A stretch of 64,000 nucleotides of DNA from a virus. How positions within the stretch are numbered: position 1 is the stretch's first letter; every line of letters begins with the position of its first letter. A model generated the notes under the pieces. The model worked only from the letters and a program-made list of their open reading frames with translations, was not told the origin of the DNA and searched no databases. This document shows, in pieces, positions 34,739 through 45,453 of the stretch. The stretch covers positions 1-64,000 of the IMG/VR virus record IMGVR_UViG_3300028829_002484; one strand, given 5' to 3'. The position numbers and the translations under genes were made by a program.

Positions 34739-37700
34739 TTATTTCTCATTTTCCTCATCTCTCTGTATTTCATCATCTTTTTTCTTAGATATATTCTTTG
34801 ATGATTCGCCTTTCACCTCAACAAATCTATCCTTAGGCTTTGAAAACATTTTTCTCTGTTTTTCAATTTCCTTTACATCAGGCATACCACTAGCAAGGAA
34901 TCCTTTCTTACTTACTTTCTTGATTTTTTTCTTCTTTTTCTTATCTTTGAATTTGAAGTTAGATACCTTACCATCACCAGTTTCCAAAGTAGATTCTCCA
35001 CTTTCTTGTGTGACAAGTTTAGTTGGAGATGTTATTGTAATTTCAACTGGTCTTCCACCATCGATTGTAGTCTTTGAAGTATTCTTTACGCCAGAATAAA
35101 AAGAATTTAGTTTGGCTTGTGAATGGTCTGCTAAATTATCTAAGTCTACATTATAGAAAGAAGAAGAGTTAAACAAGTTTAGTGAATGACTAGCTTCGGT
35201 GGTATAGAATTTCATTTGCTTTTGATTTCTTCCATATATTCTTGATCCTGAAATAACAGGCTGATGAACTTCTACTACTCCATTCAAAGTGTCGGATTCA
35301 AGAGACATAGTTACATTAGAATATAATCCAACATTACCTAATTTTTGAAAAATACTTATATCAAAATTTCTCGCTTTTAGTTCATCGATTGTACCATTGT
35401 ATGTATCATATGAACCAGTAGCAGTTATTATAGATCCTGACTCAGTTGTTCTTGATATACTGATAGTATCTGAATAAGCATCAAATGTACTAACACTAAC
35501 ACCCGCATTATAAGATGATGTTATAGCTATAAAGTCTGTACTGACATCTATCGTACCTCTATAATTTTCTTGTGTGACTACAGGTTCTTTTCCTGCTACA
35601 ACCTTAGACCTTTCAAATATATTTGGCTCAATTAATATTCCAATATCAGCTTTTGCTCTAGCAGGAATTAGTTTTCTAAGTTGTGGAAATAAAGAAGAAT
35701 CGTAGTATTTCAGTAATCTAATATAGTCCCAAAAATTATTTGGTTCGGTGTATTTTTGCCAGTAATTATCAGCAACACCTTTTAGACCTCTGTAGCTATT
35801 TTCTAACCTATCTCTTGGGTCTCCTAAGTAATTTTCAAAATTCAAATCACCCACAGATTGTATAATATCATTATTTATAACATCAGTAGGAGCAAAAAAT
35901 ATACCTAATTTATTAGAGTCATTAGCTGCTGTATCATATTGACTATTAGTAACTCTTTTAGTTCTCTGTAAAATCTGACCATCTTTTATATTATTTGATT
36001 CTATTCGTATTTTCTTAGTAGTTCTTCTCAAAGCACCTATACTTGGTATATGAGATTGTAATTCATCAACAACATTACTGAAAAAGTTACCAGTAAATCC
36101 ACTATGTGATCCTGACAATGTTGCTGTTTGATTTGAACTTACATCTCTAATCCCACCAGTATCAGAACTCAAATCTTTGTTATCATTCATTGAGTATCTC
36201 AAAACTAAATTATCATATGATGATGATATAGTATTTCCATTATATGCTTGTGGATTAGCCACATGATTTTTGAATTGTTTTACACCCAATGTTTCAGTCC
36301 AATGTCTATACTCCATCATAGAACCTGATAGTTGACCACCAAAAGAGCCAGTCTGAGAAGCAGCTCCTCTTGTAGTGTTTGAAGCACCACCGATAAATAT
36401 TGTACCATTATTAGCATAAGCAAGATTATAAGATCCTGAATCAGCAATATCTGTAGACATAGTAGCTGCAGAAAACAGATGTATCTTACTTCTACTAGAA
36501 TCATATTTACCAACAGATAATTGAAATGATTGAGTTACCTCAGCTGAATCTGAGCCTGAAGTTCTCCTCAACATCACAGAATAAAAATCTCCATCATATA
36601 TAGGAAGTTCACCACTTTGAACCTGTTTTTGACCATCTGAGCCTGATAGGGTAAATGCGACATAACCATAATTGTCAGCGGAATTATTATCTTTTAAACT
36701 AATGTTGAAGCTAGATGTAAAGTCACTACCTATCTTTTCTACCAATACTTGATTAGAACTACTGACTGCTCTAAATCTAAACTCTATAGTATCAGGCTTT
36801 CTTTCCGAATCAGTATCATTTGCCCAAGCTACTTTTACAAATTGACTTGACCTAAAATCTAATGCTTTTGTAAATTTTCTTGTTATCTCAAATTGTGGTG
36901 CTTCATCATCTGATATAGCGGGACCCCCATATTCCTTTACTCTCAATATTGTTGATGGTATACCATAAATATTTATGAGTCCTTTCAATGCTTTTACAGT
37001 ACCTTTATTTTTTAGAAAGAAAGGCATGTTGTTTATTATACGACCCCAAATTTCTCTTGTTATATCTTTCTGAGAAACCTCAGAGTAAACAGATAAACTT
37101 GAACCTGATACTTCGTGTCCTGAATGAAATCTGGATAACTCAACTGTATCCGAACTATCATTTAAATTCCATCCCAAAGACCTACCTACACTATATAATA
37201 AATCTTTAGAAAGTCCTTCATCTAATTTATCTCTTCTATCAAAAGTGTCACTCAATCCTTTTATGTAAATCCATATATTATCAAAATGATGTGCTATCAT
37301 ATCAGTAAATTTTAGATAATCTGTGTTGCTGTTATCGTCAATTATATGCTGTGGTAACAACCCACTTAATTTATTACCATTCTCTTCATCGAATAAAGAT
37401 GCCGAAACTACATTTTTTTCAAACCAAGTAGTTGCTTGTGAAGAAGTAGTGTGTGCTAATACATATGGACTTGTTAAAGTTCCAGCACCACTAACTTTCG
37501 GCCACGCATTATCATAAAATTGCCCCAATGAACTGCTAACATATGATGAACTAATATGATACATATAATTTTCAAATCCATCAAAGTCATTTTTTAGTTC
37601 ATTTGTTCTTTGTAACCACAAATCTCTATTATCGCCAGAACCTGAAATAGAAACTAAAGACGCACTTGATGCGTTATAACTTTCAATTAGTTCTAATTTA

Positions 37701-40700
37701 TATTTGAAGTTTTCAATTCTTCTCTCAACGGAACCAAAATTATTAAAATTTTCATATCTGCTGTAGTCAACATTTATTTCAGCACTATCTGTACTAGCAG
37801 AAACTATTTTGTTTTTAAGTTCAGCTGAAACTATTGAATCCGATGTTAGAATTTCTGATTCATTTTTGAATTGTGTAGTTCTTCTTTGTAAAGGACTGTC
37901 TACATTGTTCAAATCAGGACTCTTTAGTAGTCTATCTCCAAGAGGACTGTCTGTAAAATTTACAATTCTAACGGTTTCGGATAGTGGCTCAATCATTTCC
38001 TTTACAACTGTAACTTCGGAAAACTTTTGTATACTTGGTGGTAAAGGTTCGTAAGTTTTAAAATTTATAGAATGTGGCCATTTTATAACTGATGCTCTAT
38101 CTTGTCTAAAGTTTGTTGTTAGATAATGATTGTTTCCAAATTTCAAATAAGTTCTAAGTTCTCTTGGATTGAATATAGTATATGTTACTTCAAATCCAGT
38201 ATAAGATCCTGCTTGAGCACCATCTTGATAATAAGCATTTGCTGGATCATCATCATCGCTAACTTCAATTGCTCCATCCTCAAAAGTTTTATCTAATTCC
38301 ACCAGTGTTCCAGTTTCATTTACAGAACTTATTTGAGCAACAAATGGCTTTTTTACTAATTGATCAACAGATTGACTATCCAACCTAAATCTAACATCAA
38401 TATCATCCATCCATACTATGCCAGGTTTAGATCCTATATTTCCTTCAAAGACAACTTGCCATCCAGGAACACCCAATCTCCAATTAGGATGAACAGGTAC
38501 AGCAACTTCAAACCTTTCCCATTCATTTGCTGTTACATTTTCTATGAATTTAGCATAATCACCGCTTGTTGGTCTGGCAAAACTATATTGTGGTGGCATA
38601 GGACCTGAATATTTCCAATAGTGTACGGAACTAGCATCATCTGGTCCTGTCCAAATCCATTGTTCTTCAGGACTTACCGTACCAATTCTATCGGATGTCA
38701 TTCCGATTATTAAATTTCCACTTCCATTATCAATATATGGTACATTAGGTAAAGTATTACCTTCATCATCTAATAACCAATTATCTTTTCCAGGATTTCT
38801 AGTACCAACTACAAGTTCTTCACCACCACTCTGTACTGTACCAGCTCCTATAAAGGCTTCATCAAAGGTAGATATCAGTACATGCTTATCATCTTCTTGT
38901 TTATAGTATTGGCTACCTTTTATAATACCCCATTTTGTCCAATCGCTTTCATTTGGTGTTAAATCTCTTTCAAATACAACATCAGGATTTTGAATAAAAT
39001 CTTCAAAGCCATCTTCATTTATTGTTCTTGGATAGTCATCTTTAAACCAATTAGAATCACTCTCATTTATTTCGTAAAGATCTCCATCTCCATCATCGAC
39101 TCTGTAATATTGGTTTCCTACGAAAGCATAAAATCTAAAATCTCCATCGTCCCTATTTACAGTCCACTTTACCTTAGAATCATTATCATTTATAGTATTA
39201 TCAAATGGTTCATCTAAATCGCGTATATTATATACTCTATCACTTCCTATGTTTGGATAAATAGTATTATTAGAAAGTGTTGAGCTAATTGTATTCGTAC
39301 CAGATCTAAACGTATCAACTCTAAAAGATTTATTATTTCCATTTCCATCATTATAGAATATATGAAAACTGCCCATTACAGTAACATTTTTATTTCTATG
39401 CTGTGCCGGTACTATACTTTGTACAAATCCAAATTCAAATATATCTTCATAAATACTTACTTGTTTAGTTTCACCATCGACTTCTCTATCTATATAGCTT
39501 GTTCTCAATTGAGGAAATACTTCATCCCACGTACGAAGTAATACTTTATCTGAGCTTGATTGATTAACTTTTGTTATCCAAATTAAGTCTTGTTTACCAA
39601 GCATAACATATTTAACAGAAATATCTCCTCTGTTAATAATGGTACTATTTACTTCCCAACGTCCATCTAATAACCACGCATAAAATGCCTTTCCTATCGT
39701 ACACCCATACTCAAATCCAGTAGATGATGGTAAAGACCTTTCAAATAACGGCCTTCTAGTCTGAACTAATTCTTCGCTTTGTCTGTAAGGGTGTGCATTT
39801 ACAGCCGTAGGAAATTGGTTTGGATTTACAGTTCTATATACCCCACCATTAGAATCATGACCAACTATAGGTTCTACTTCAGTAGCTATTGGGTATCCAG
39901 TCCATTGTTCTCCGTCCCATTTCCAATCTCCACCTTCACTAAGTGTACCAGCACCGTTACTGTATCCGTTTGCATCACCCCAAGAGTGATTGAGTTCTAA
40001 ACTAATTACGGCTTCTGATTGGTCTGTTTCTATATGAAGTTTCCAAACTCCTGTTCCATAAGTGGCTGGTCTTGGTGGAGACTTACGATTTAGTTGGGTA
40101 CTGTCATTACCAGTAGCAACATTAGGCGTCTGTCCAACACTCCACCCGTAACCTTCCCTCGCATTTAAAAACGCTGTAATATTCATTCCAGTCGAATATC
40201 CATTTTCCATTATAGCTATAGCTGGAACATTTTCTATTGACTGAGCTGCTTCAATTGTTAGGGGATTGTAATTATCAGGAGGAGATGATGGCTTTTCTTC
40301 TAATAAAGGACTACCCTCTACAAAAAATCCTTCTGGCGGGCTATCAGGTTCCGCTTCAGATAATAAATCTTGTGGGAACTTAGTTGTAATTCTTATTTGT
40401 TTATTATTGACATTAGACTTTATGTATCCTGATATCAAAATACTATCTTCGCCTGTTACACCCAATACCTCTAAACTTTTATCTTTAAAGGTATGAGATA
40501 ACATCAAACCTCTATGTGGATTTTCTAATGGCCACGCAGTAAAGTCCTCAGCAAAAGATTGATTTATATCAGGAAATTTAAAACATACACCACCATCACG
40601 ACCTTCTCCTTGAACCCAATGTCCCCAATACCCTAAATGAGTTGAGTTGCCCCATAATTCACTGTTAGCATACCATTGTAAATATCCTGCACTCCAATCG

Positions 40701-41578
40701 CCTAATGGTCTTACTGCGTTTGCGTGTAAGTTGCTATCCCAAGGTAAAGATTCTCCATATTTTATAACTTCGCCGTAATCATCTTTTCTTAGTTGTTCTT
40801 GATCTGTTACTATATTATTTTCAGTAGTTGGAGTAGTAGTTATAGTCGAAGTATGGTATACATCTTTTACATAAAGAGTACCACCTACCATACGAGGTGT
40901 AAATATAAACCCACCATCTTCAGGAGTAAGAGTCATAACATTTGTATTTGTAATGAAATTTTCATCACCACCAGTACCAAATTGAACTATGCCAGTTGGA
41001 ACTTCTGTTCTCCGTACAGATTCTCCTAATCTAGAAAAATCTTCAAAATTACCTCTTCCATTTACATCTGAAGCCTTTATCCGTATTTCTGTTCTTGATG
41101 GTGAGACAGCATCCACTAATAGAGTCATCTTCTTTAGCTGTAGTTCTTGTCCTCTGTCACTACCTATTTTTTCAAATATTTTACCATCATCTGTTATATC
41201 TATTGATTCAACATCTTCAAAAATATCAAATTTTCCTTGTTCATTAGGAACAGTACGAACTAGCACATCATCTTCACTACCTGCTAACTTTCTAAGAAAT
41301 CTATATTGTAAATCATATGTTCCAGATTCTAATCCAGCTAAAGTTAAATCAGCAACCGGCCTTAGTAATAATTTATCATCGTTATCAAATTGTATATCAC
41401 TAAAAGATTTAGTGATAGAATCTATAAGTCCTCCGCTTGTATTGAATATAGTAAGTTCAATAGTATCTCTATTTGGATTTGATCCAAAAATTCCATTTTC
41501 ATAAGGCTTATTACCTATACGAATTTCATTACCAGCATCTAGTAATTGCTTATCTATATTTGTTAGTTTACTTGACAT
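34739..41578 (-). CDS. Giant baseplate/tail structural protein (2279 residues) with lectin-like domain
   Basis: This 2279-residue protein belongs to the baseplate cluster, just downstream of gp25, gp6 and a DNRLRE-type gene. The N-terminal 1100 residues hold many beta domains with repeated D-G-D/G-D-D-x-Y-x-I-N-E-S-D-S-N-W type segments. A helical region around 1250-1500 contains G-L-S-D-T-F-D-R-R-D-K-L-D-E-G-L and N-M-P-F-F-L-K-N-K-G-T-V-K-A-L-K-G. I recognise this region from large structural proteins of marine T4-like phages. A concanavalin/LamG-like domain follows (about 1565-1750). The extreme C-terminus is very basic and low in complexity. It may occupy the place of T4 gp7/gp10-type wedge proteins, and carbohydrate binding is possible. 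The precise role is inference. Confidence 0.85.
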   Translation of the reverse strand: MSSKLTNIDKQLLDAGNEIRIGNKPYENGIFGSNPNRDTIELTIFNTSGGLIDSITKSFSDIQFDNDDKLLLRPVADLTLAGLESGTYDLQYRFLRKLAGSEDDVLVRTVPNEQGKFDIFEDVESIDITDDGKIFEKIGSDRGQELQLKKMTLLVDAVSPSRTEIRIKASDVNGRGNFEDFSRLGESVRRTEVPTGIVQFGTGGDENFITNTNVMTLTPEDGGFIFTPRMVGGTLYVKDVYHTSTITTTPTTENNIVTDQEQLRKDDYGEVIKYGESLPWDSNLHANAVRPLGDWSAGYLQWYANSELWGNSTHLGYWGHWVQGEGRDGGVCFKFPDINQSFAEDFTAWPLENPHRGLMLSHTFKDKSLEVLGVTGEDSILISGYIKSNVNNKQIRITTKFPQDLLSEAEPDSPPEGFFVEGSPLLEEKPSSPPDNYNPLTIEAAQSIENVPAIAIMENGYSTGMNITAFLNAREGYGWSVGQTPNVATGNDSTQLNRKSPPRPATYGTGVWKLHIETDQSEAVISLELNHSWGDANGYSNGAGTLSEGGDWKWDGEQWTGYPIATEVEPIVGHDSNGGVYRTVNPNQFPTAVNAHPYRQSEELVQTRRPLFERSLPSSTGFEYGCTIGKAFYAWLLDGRWEVNSTIINRGDISVKYVMLGKQDLIWITKVNQSSSDKVLLRTWDEVFPQLRTSYIDREVDGETKQVSIYEDIFEFGFVQSIVPAQHRNKNVTVMGSFHIFYNDGNGNNKSFRVDTFRSGTNTISSTLSNNTIYPNIGSDRVYNIRDLDEPFDNTINDNDSKVKWTVNRDDGDFRFYAFVGNQYYRVDDGDGDLYEINESDSNWFKDDYPRTINEDGFEDFIQNPDVVFERDLTPNESDWTKWGIIKGSQYYKQEDDKHVLISTFDEAFIGAGTVQSGGEELVVGTRNPGKDNWLLDDEGNTLPNVPYIDNGSGNLIIGMTSDRIGTVSPEEQWIWTGPDDASSVHYWKYSGPMPPQYSFARPTSGDYAKFIENVTANEWERFEVAVPVHPNWRLGVPGWQVVFEGNIGSKPGIVWMDDIDVRFRLDSQSVDQLVKKPFVAQISSVNETGTLVELDKTFEDGAIEVSDDDDPANAYYQDGAQAGSYTGFEVTYTIFNPRELRTYLKFGNNHYLTTNFRQDRASVIKWPHSINFKTYEPLPPSIQKFSEVTVVKEMIEPLSETVRIVNFTDSPLGDRLLKSPDLNNVDSPLQRRTTQFKNESEILTSDSIVSAELKNKIVSASTDSAEINVDYSRYENFNNFGSVERRIENFKYKLELIESYNASSASLVSISGSGDNRDLWLQRTNELKNDFDGFENYMYHISSSYVSSSLGQFYDNAWPKVSGAGTLTSPYVLAHTTSSQATTWFEKNVVSASLFDEENGNKLSGLLPQHIIDDNSNTDYLKFTDMIAHHFDNIWIYIKGLSDTFDRRDKLDEGLSKDLLYSVGRSLGWNLNDSSDTVELSRFHSGHEVSGSSLSVYSEVSQKDITREIWGRIINNMPFFLKNKGTVKALKGLINIYGIPSTILRVKEYGGPAISDDEAPQFEITRKFTKALDFRSSQFVKVAWANDTDSERKPDTIEFRFRAVSSSNQVLVEKIGSDFTSSFNISLKDNNSADNYGYVAFTLSGSDGQKQVQSGELPIYDGDFYSVMLRRTSGSDSAEVTQSFQLSVGKYDSSRSKIHLFSAATMSTDIADSGSYNLAYANNGTIFIGGASNTTRGAASQTGSFGGQLSGSMMEYRHWTETLGVKQFKNHVANPQAYNGNTISSSYDNLVLRYSMNDNKDLSSDTGGIRDVSSNQTATLSGSHSGFTGNFFSNVVDELQSHIPSIGALRRTTKKIRIESNNIKDGQILQRTKRVTNSQYDTAANDSNKLGIFFAPTDVINNDIIQSVGDLNFENYLGDPRDRLENSYRGLKGVADNYWQKYTEPNNFWDYIRLLKYYDSSLFPQLRKLIPARAKADIGILIEPNIFERSKVVAGKEPVVTQENYRGTIDVSTDFIAITSSYNAGVSVSTFDAYSDTISISRTTESGSIITATGSYDTYNGTIDELKARNFDISIFQKLGNVGLYSNVTMSLESDTLNGVVEVHQPVISGSRIYGRNQKQMKFYTTEASHSLNLFNSSSFYNVDLDNLADHSQAKLNSFYSGVKNTSKTTIDGGRPVEITITSPTKLVTQESGESTLETGDGKVSNFKFKDKKKKKKIKKVSKKGFLASGMPDVKEIEKQRKMFSKPKDRFVEVKGESSKNISKKKDDEIQRDEENEK

Positions 41579-41892
41579 TATAATTCCGTTATATCTCTAT
41601 CTATTACTTCATCTAATATTTCATCATTTATTCTATATTGTGGTGTACTGAGATTTTTTACTATTACTGTAGTTTCGTCATCATATAATACACCACTATA
41701 AGGATCTTCAAATAATAACATAGTTCCATTTGTATCTCTTACAACTAAACTTCCATCGTTAGAACCAAATTCTGGACTATCATAAAATTGAGTTTTATAA
41801 TATTCTCTTTGTGCTAAATACGCTTGTTCATCAGCATCTTTGAGATTTTGGTAATACTCATTTTTCTGAAGCTGCTCTTTTGTATATGGCAT
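41578..41892 (-). CDS. Small baseplate-operon protein
   Basis: This 104-residue acidic protein (MPYTKEQLQKNEYYQNLKDADEQAYLAQREYYKTQF...) has a helical N-terminal third and a beta-rich remainder with S-L-V-V-R-D-T-N-G-T-M-L-L-F-E-D. It overlaps the giant baseplate gene by one base and follows the DNRLRE-type gene by two, so it is part of the baseplate transcript. No family is recognised. A structural or assembly role is inferred from position. Confidence 0.7.
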   Translation of the reverse strand: MPYTKEQLQKNEYYQNLKDADEQAYLAQREYYKTQFYDSPEFGSNDGSLVVRDTNGTMLLFEDPYSGVLYDDETTVIVKNLSTPQYRINDEILDEVIDRDITEL

Positions 41893-41894
41893 TT

Positions 41895-43016
41895 TTACCT
41901 CACAACTTTGAATGTAAAATCATCATCAAAATAGTTTACCATCTCTTCAGTAGTATTACTACCACTAACTACTTTGAATTCAAATTTATAATATCTTTCC
42001 GACTGCAATCCGTTCATCCAAAGATTAAAATAATTGCCATCTGAATCGCAACTTATCAATGAACCAGTGCTAAATGGAATTATTACATCCTTAGTATCAG
42101 CATCAACAACTGAATAATAAGCACCATCATTTACTAACTTACTTCCACTTGGTAAATATTTAGAAGTTAGATAAGGAGACGATGTATTCGAATAAGATTT
42201 TGTTGGATATCTTCCTCTACCAACTAATCTAAACTTAGCTTTTGATTTTTCTTTATATTCAGGTCTTATATTTTTCATATAAATTTGTAAATCTTCTAAT
42301 TCTGATTTAGGTAATGCTGATAATGAACCAGTTGTCCATTTTGTATCATACCACTCAACCTCTAACTTTGGCGGATATATGGTATTAGTTTGTCTTGAAA
42401 AGAAAGATAAACTACCAAGTCTTTTTGTACTACCCTCATCGGTATTGGTATCACCATTACCAAAACTACCACTTCTCTTTACTATGAATCCTTCGTTAGT
42501 ATATGTACCATTCAACCAAGAAGTTACGATTGGCGTAACATCCATTCTTATGTCTCTTGTCTCATACTGAAGTGATTGGGAAGCGTATACATCTGTAAAC
42601 CAAGTACCACCAGAACCAGTTAGAGGACCATACCATTGAGTTTTAGTATCAGCATCATCTAAGTAATTCCAACTAGCACCAGCTTGTGTTGCTGGACTGT
42701 CAGCTTTGAATCCTTCACCTTCAGCCCAACTTTGACTTATAGGATAAGCCCATAGTGACTGACTTACTGATAATTCTCTTGGATTAGCATCATATAAATT
42801 TAGATAGTATTTAGCATCAGTAGATATCTGTCCTCTTACAATTGATTGTGATATTTCAGCCAAGTCAAACTTTAGTAGAGCTCTTGATACTTTTGGATTA
42901 GTTCCAGCAGCACTTAGCTCTTTCTGAACTTCTAAAATTTCATCAAGCCCAGTATTCTGGCTACCGCTTTCTTGATATAAGGTTGTATCTTTGTCTGGAA
43001 AAATAAAATAGTGCAT
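41895..43016 (-). CDS. Baseplate-cluster protein with DNRLRE-like domain
   Basis: In this 373-residue protein the N-terminal 220 residues resemble the DNRLRE fold of secreted cell-surface proteins. The marks are D-K-D-T-T-L-Y near 8-14, R-A-L-L-K-F-D-L near 45-52, and D-V-T-P-I-V-T-S-W-L-N-G...N-E-G-F-I-V-K-R near 160-182. The C-terminal part is another beta domain ending in a strand-rich Y-Y-K-F-E-F-K-V segment. The start overlaps the gp6 stop by one base. In T4, gene 6 is followed by 7 and 8, so a wedge or peripheral baseplate role is likely. The DNRLRE resemblance could mean surface or glycan attachment. Domain call is from pattern only. Confidence 0.75.
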   Translation of the reverse strand: MHYFIFPDKDTTLYQESGSQNTGLDEILEVQKELSAAGTNPKVSRALLKFDLAEISQSIVRGQISTDAKYYLNLYDANPRELSVSQSLWAYPISQSWAEGEGFKADSPATQAGASWNYLDDADTKTQWYGPLTGSGGTWFTDVYASQSLQYETRDIRMDVTPIVTSWLNGTYTNEGFIVKRSGSFGNGDTNTDEGSTKRLGSLSFFSRQTNTIYPPKLEVEWYDTKWTTGSLSALPKSELEDLQIYMKNIRPEYKEKSKAKFRLVGRGRYPTKSYSNTSSPYLTSKYLPSGSKLVNDGAYYSVVDADTKDVIIPFSTGSLISCDSDGNYFNLWMNGLQSERYYKFEFKVVSGSNTTEEMVNYFDDDFTFKVVR

Positions 43017-44971
43017 TAGTTATCTCCTGATGAAGAACCGACTACTCTTCCTTCTACATCTGTTGCTGGAAACTTCAATTCAAAACAACTTGGATCCATA
43101 GATGGATAGACAACTCCGTCTTTAGTAGCAGATGCTATATCATACATATTTCCTGAATACCCATCAGAACTCAAAAATTTATTAGTAAGTAATATTGGTA
43201 ATCCGTTAGGATTATTTTCTTCAGGAGGAACGACTGCTGATACTCCATCCGTAAGTGAGATTTTATAAGCTAAATCAGATAAAATTATAGGTTGTCCGAT
43301 TTGCCAGTTATCAATATTGAAAAAACTTCTTACTACCTGTATTGCTCTTAGCAATACTTCTTCTCCATTATATCCGACTTTAGTTATAATATTAAATTTT
43401 ACTGCTATATTGATTACAAAAGCATCTTTTATATTTACAGCATCCGTTACCATCCTAAACTGAGTTAGGTAAGTTTGTATATTTTCCTTTACTGCCTGAT
43501 TCAGATTAGTTAGTTTTTTTATAGAATTATATCCTAATACATATAAATTTAGTGCCAATGGATTTATAATTCTACTATCAGAATTAGCACCTGTATCTAC
43601 AGTATCTAATTGACTGTCTTGTACGATATATGCTTTAGCTATATTACCATATTTAGGTGGTATAGCATATACTCTTGTTATATAATCTTCTTTAGTTACA
43701 GCTCTTGATTGTGCCTGAAAGTATGCTAGTGCGTTATTTTTAACTTCAGTTACGCTTTCAGCAGACCTACCTCCTGTAGCAGGTTGAGGATTTGTAATCC
43801 CCACAGAGTTTCTTGTTTGTGACAATAAGGGAGCTGATAATCCATTTGTGTCAATAGCTACATCTATTTTTTGTACAGTGGTTATTGTATTTGAAGCAAC
43901 ATTACTACTTATACCACCACCATATCTATAAGTAATTTGTAAAGTAGTATTTGATGGTGCTTGACCATATGCTTTAGTCTTTAAAAAGTTTGATGGATCA
44001 AAAGCATTTCCTAATTGTGATGGTGAGCCTGGCAACGAAGAGCCAACCGAATCAGGATTAGGTATAATCTCTTCATCAGGACTATCTGATATACCAGCAC
44101 CAAATCTGATTTCAGTTCTACCATTTTCCATTATATATGTTGTAAATCTTCTTGATGTTTTTAATAATTTTAGTAAATACGGAGATTGGTCTGATTGGGA
44201 TGCTAAATCAGGATCTGATGCTGTTGTATTTTCAGCATCTGTAAATACTGTATCTTGTGCTAAAAATGGAACTTCATACCAACTATTATTATCGCTGTCT
44301 ACACAAGAAATAATCTCAGTAACATCAGCATTAGCTAAAGCAATTCTTTTATACTTTTCAGCACTCCCTACAGTAATATATTCTGTAGTTACCTGACCAC
44401 TCTTTGCTCTAACAGATTTTCTCAATAAATAATTTACTGGTACATTACCAGCAGTTTCAAAAATACTAATACTCATTGGGTCGTATGAAGAAGAAAATTT
44501 GAAGTTACAATCTTCAGTAGATGAAAATGAAATACCAGATGCTGACTGAACTTTCATATTACTTTTTATATTTAGAGCATATGATAAATCAGGAGAAGTA
44601 GTAAAGTTAGCACCTGTACCACTTGACTTTGCTGGCACTGTTTGGAATATATCTAATACTACAGAAGCTGGTGAAGCTTGTTTGGGTTTGTATCCCAATG
44701 CTTGAGCCATATTGTATACTGTCTTTTTTTCTTCTGCATATGCTAGTAAACTTTCTTTGAATTGGTTATCTACATAATAGGATAGAACATCTCCCACATA
44801 TGAAGCCATTTCTATAAACATCATTCCTGGTGAAGATTCATTAAAATCATTATAACTATTTGGAAAATAAACCTTAGCAAATTCTATCAAATTTGATTTT
44901 AGAGAACTAAAATCTTTATTTAGATACTTTACTTCTTTTATTGAATTATTTTTTGGTGCTGTATATGGCAT
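43016..44971 (-). CDS. 6: Baseplate wedge protein, gp6-like (baseplate J family)
   Basis: This 651-residue protein is the wedge component that forms the inner ring of the baseplate. The opening carries the family's landmark region: V-K-Y-L-N-K-D-F-S-S-L-K-S-N-L-I-E-F-A, then Y-F-P-N-S-Y-N-D-F-N-E-S-S-P-G and M-F-I-E-M-A-S-Y-V-G-D-V-L-S-Y-Y. A gp6/baseplate-J segment follows near 420-450 (AVTKEDYITRVYAIPPKYGNIAKAY). Size matches T4 gp6 (660). It directly follows gp25, the usual order in T4-like phages. Assignment is firm. Confidence 0.93.
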   Translation of the reverse strand: MPYTAPKNNSIKEVKYLNKDFSSLKSNLIEFAKVYFPNSYNDFNESSPGMMFIEMASYVGDVLSYYVDNQFKESLLAYAEEKKTVYNMAQALGYKPKQASPASVVLDIFQTVPAKSSGTGANFTTSPDLSYALNIKSNMKVQSASGISFSSTEDCNFKFSSSYDPMSISIFETAGNVPVNYLLRKSVRAKSGQVTTEYITVGSAEKYKRIALANADVTEIISCVDSDNNSWYEVPFLAQDTVFTDAENTTASDPDLASQSDQSPYLLKLLKTSRRFTTYIMENGRTEIRFGAGISDSPDEEIIPNPDSVGSSLPGSPSQLGNAFDPSNFLKTKAYGQAPSNTTLQITYRYGGGISSNVASNTITTVQKIDVAIDTNGLSAPLLSQTRNSVGITNPQPATGGRSAESVTEVKNNALAYFQAQSRAVTKEDYITRVYAIPPKYGNIAKAYIVQDSQLDTVDTGANSDSRIINPLALNLYVLGYNSIKKLTNLNQAVKENIQTYLTQFRMVTDAVNIKDAFVINIAVKFNIITKVGYNGEEVLLRAIQVVRSFFNIDNWQIGQPIILSDLAYKISLTDGVSAVVPPEENNPNGLPILLTNKFLSSDGYSGNMYDIASATKDGVVYPSMDPSCFELKFPATDVEGRVVGSSSGDN

Positions 44972-44984
44972 TTATTTTCTCCAG

Positions 44985-45440
44985 TTATCCACCTAATTGT
45001 CTACTAAAAGGTTGTCCAACTTCGCCTGTTTCCGAATCTTTTAAACTACCCAACTCTAAAGTTATATCATCTAATGTAGTAGTATCCGTATTTATTGAAA
45101 AAATTATTCTTGGAGATAACACATTTTCAGAATCTTCAAATAGTACACGAACAACTTTTACATGAGGTAAAAATTCACTAATAGATGCTCTTATTTTTTC
45201 TTCTATAGAATTTTGGGTATCATCATTTATTGGTTCAAATACTACCGATAATAAATCCGAACCAAATGTAGGATTACCTAATCTTTCTCCTCTTCTTGTC
45301 AATAATAAATTTCTGATATTTGATTTAGTTTGCTCTAGCAAAGTCTGTGTTTGCTTGAACACTCCATCTTGATGAACTCCTAATGGTAATTGTAGTCCTA
45401 TCAGTACATCTGGATCTAAATCATTTTGTATTACACTCAT
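44985..45440 (-). CDS. 25: Baseplate wedge protein, gp25-like
   Basis: This 151-residue protein has the gp25/GPW fold. The marks are L-L-L-T-R-R-G-E-R-L-G-N-P-T-F-G-S-D-L at about 46-64 (the lysozyme-like landmark), then V-F-E-P-I-N-D and I-R-A-S-I-S-E-F-L-P-H-V. It nucleates sheath assembly at the baseplate and contacts gp6 and gp53 in T4. Length is close to T4 gp25 (132). It lies 13 bases before gp6 in the same transcript. A ribosome site (GGAG) precedes ATG 45440. Confidence 0.93.
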   Translation of the reverse strand: MSVIQNDLDPDVLIGLQLPLGVHQDGVFKQTQTLLEQTKSNIRNLLLTRRGERLGNPTFGSDLLSVVFEPINDDTQNSIEEKIRASISEFLPHVKVVRVLFEDSENVLSPRIIFSINTDTTTLDDITLELGSLKDSETGEVGQPFSRQLGG

Positions 45441-45453
45441 TATTTATTATCTC

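Noticed and set aside
34680-41504. Plus-strand frames opposite the 2279-residue gene and frame-shifted minus frame 36316-36513
   Set aside because: Shadows of the real gene in other frames; no ribosome site and no recognisable product.
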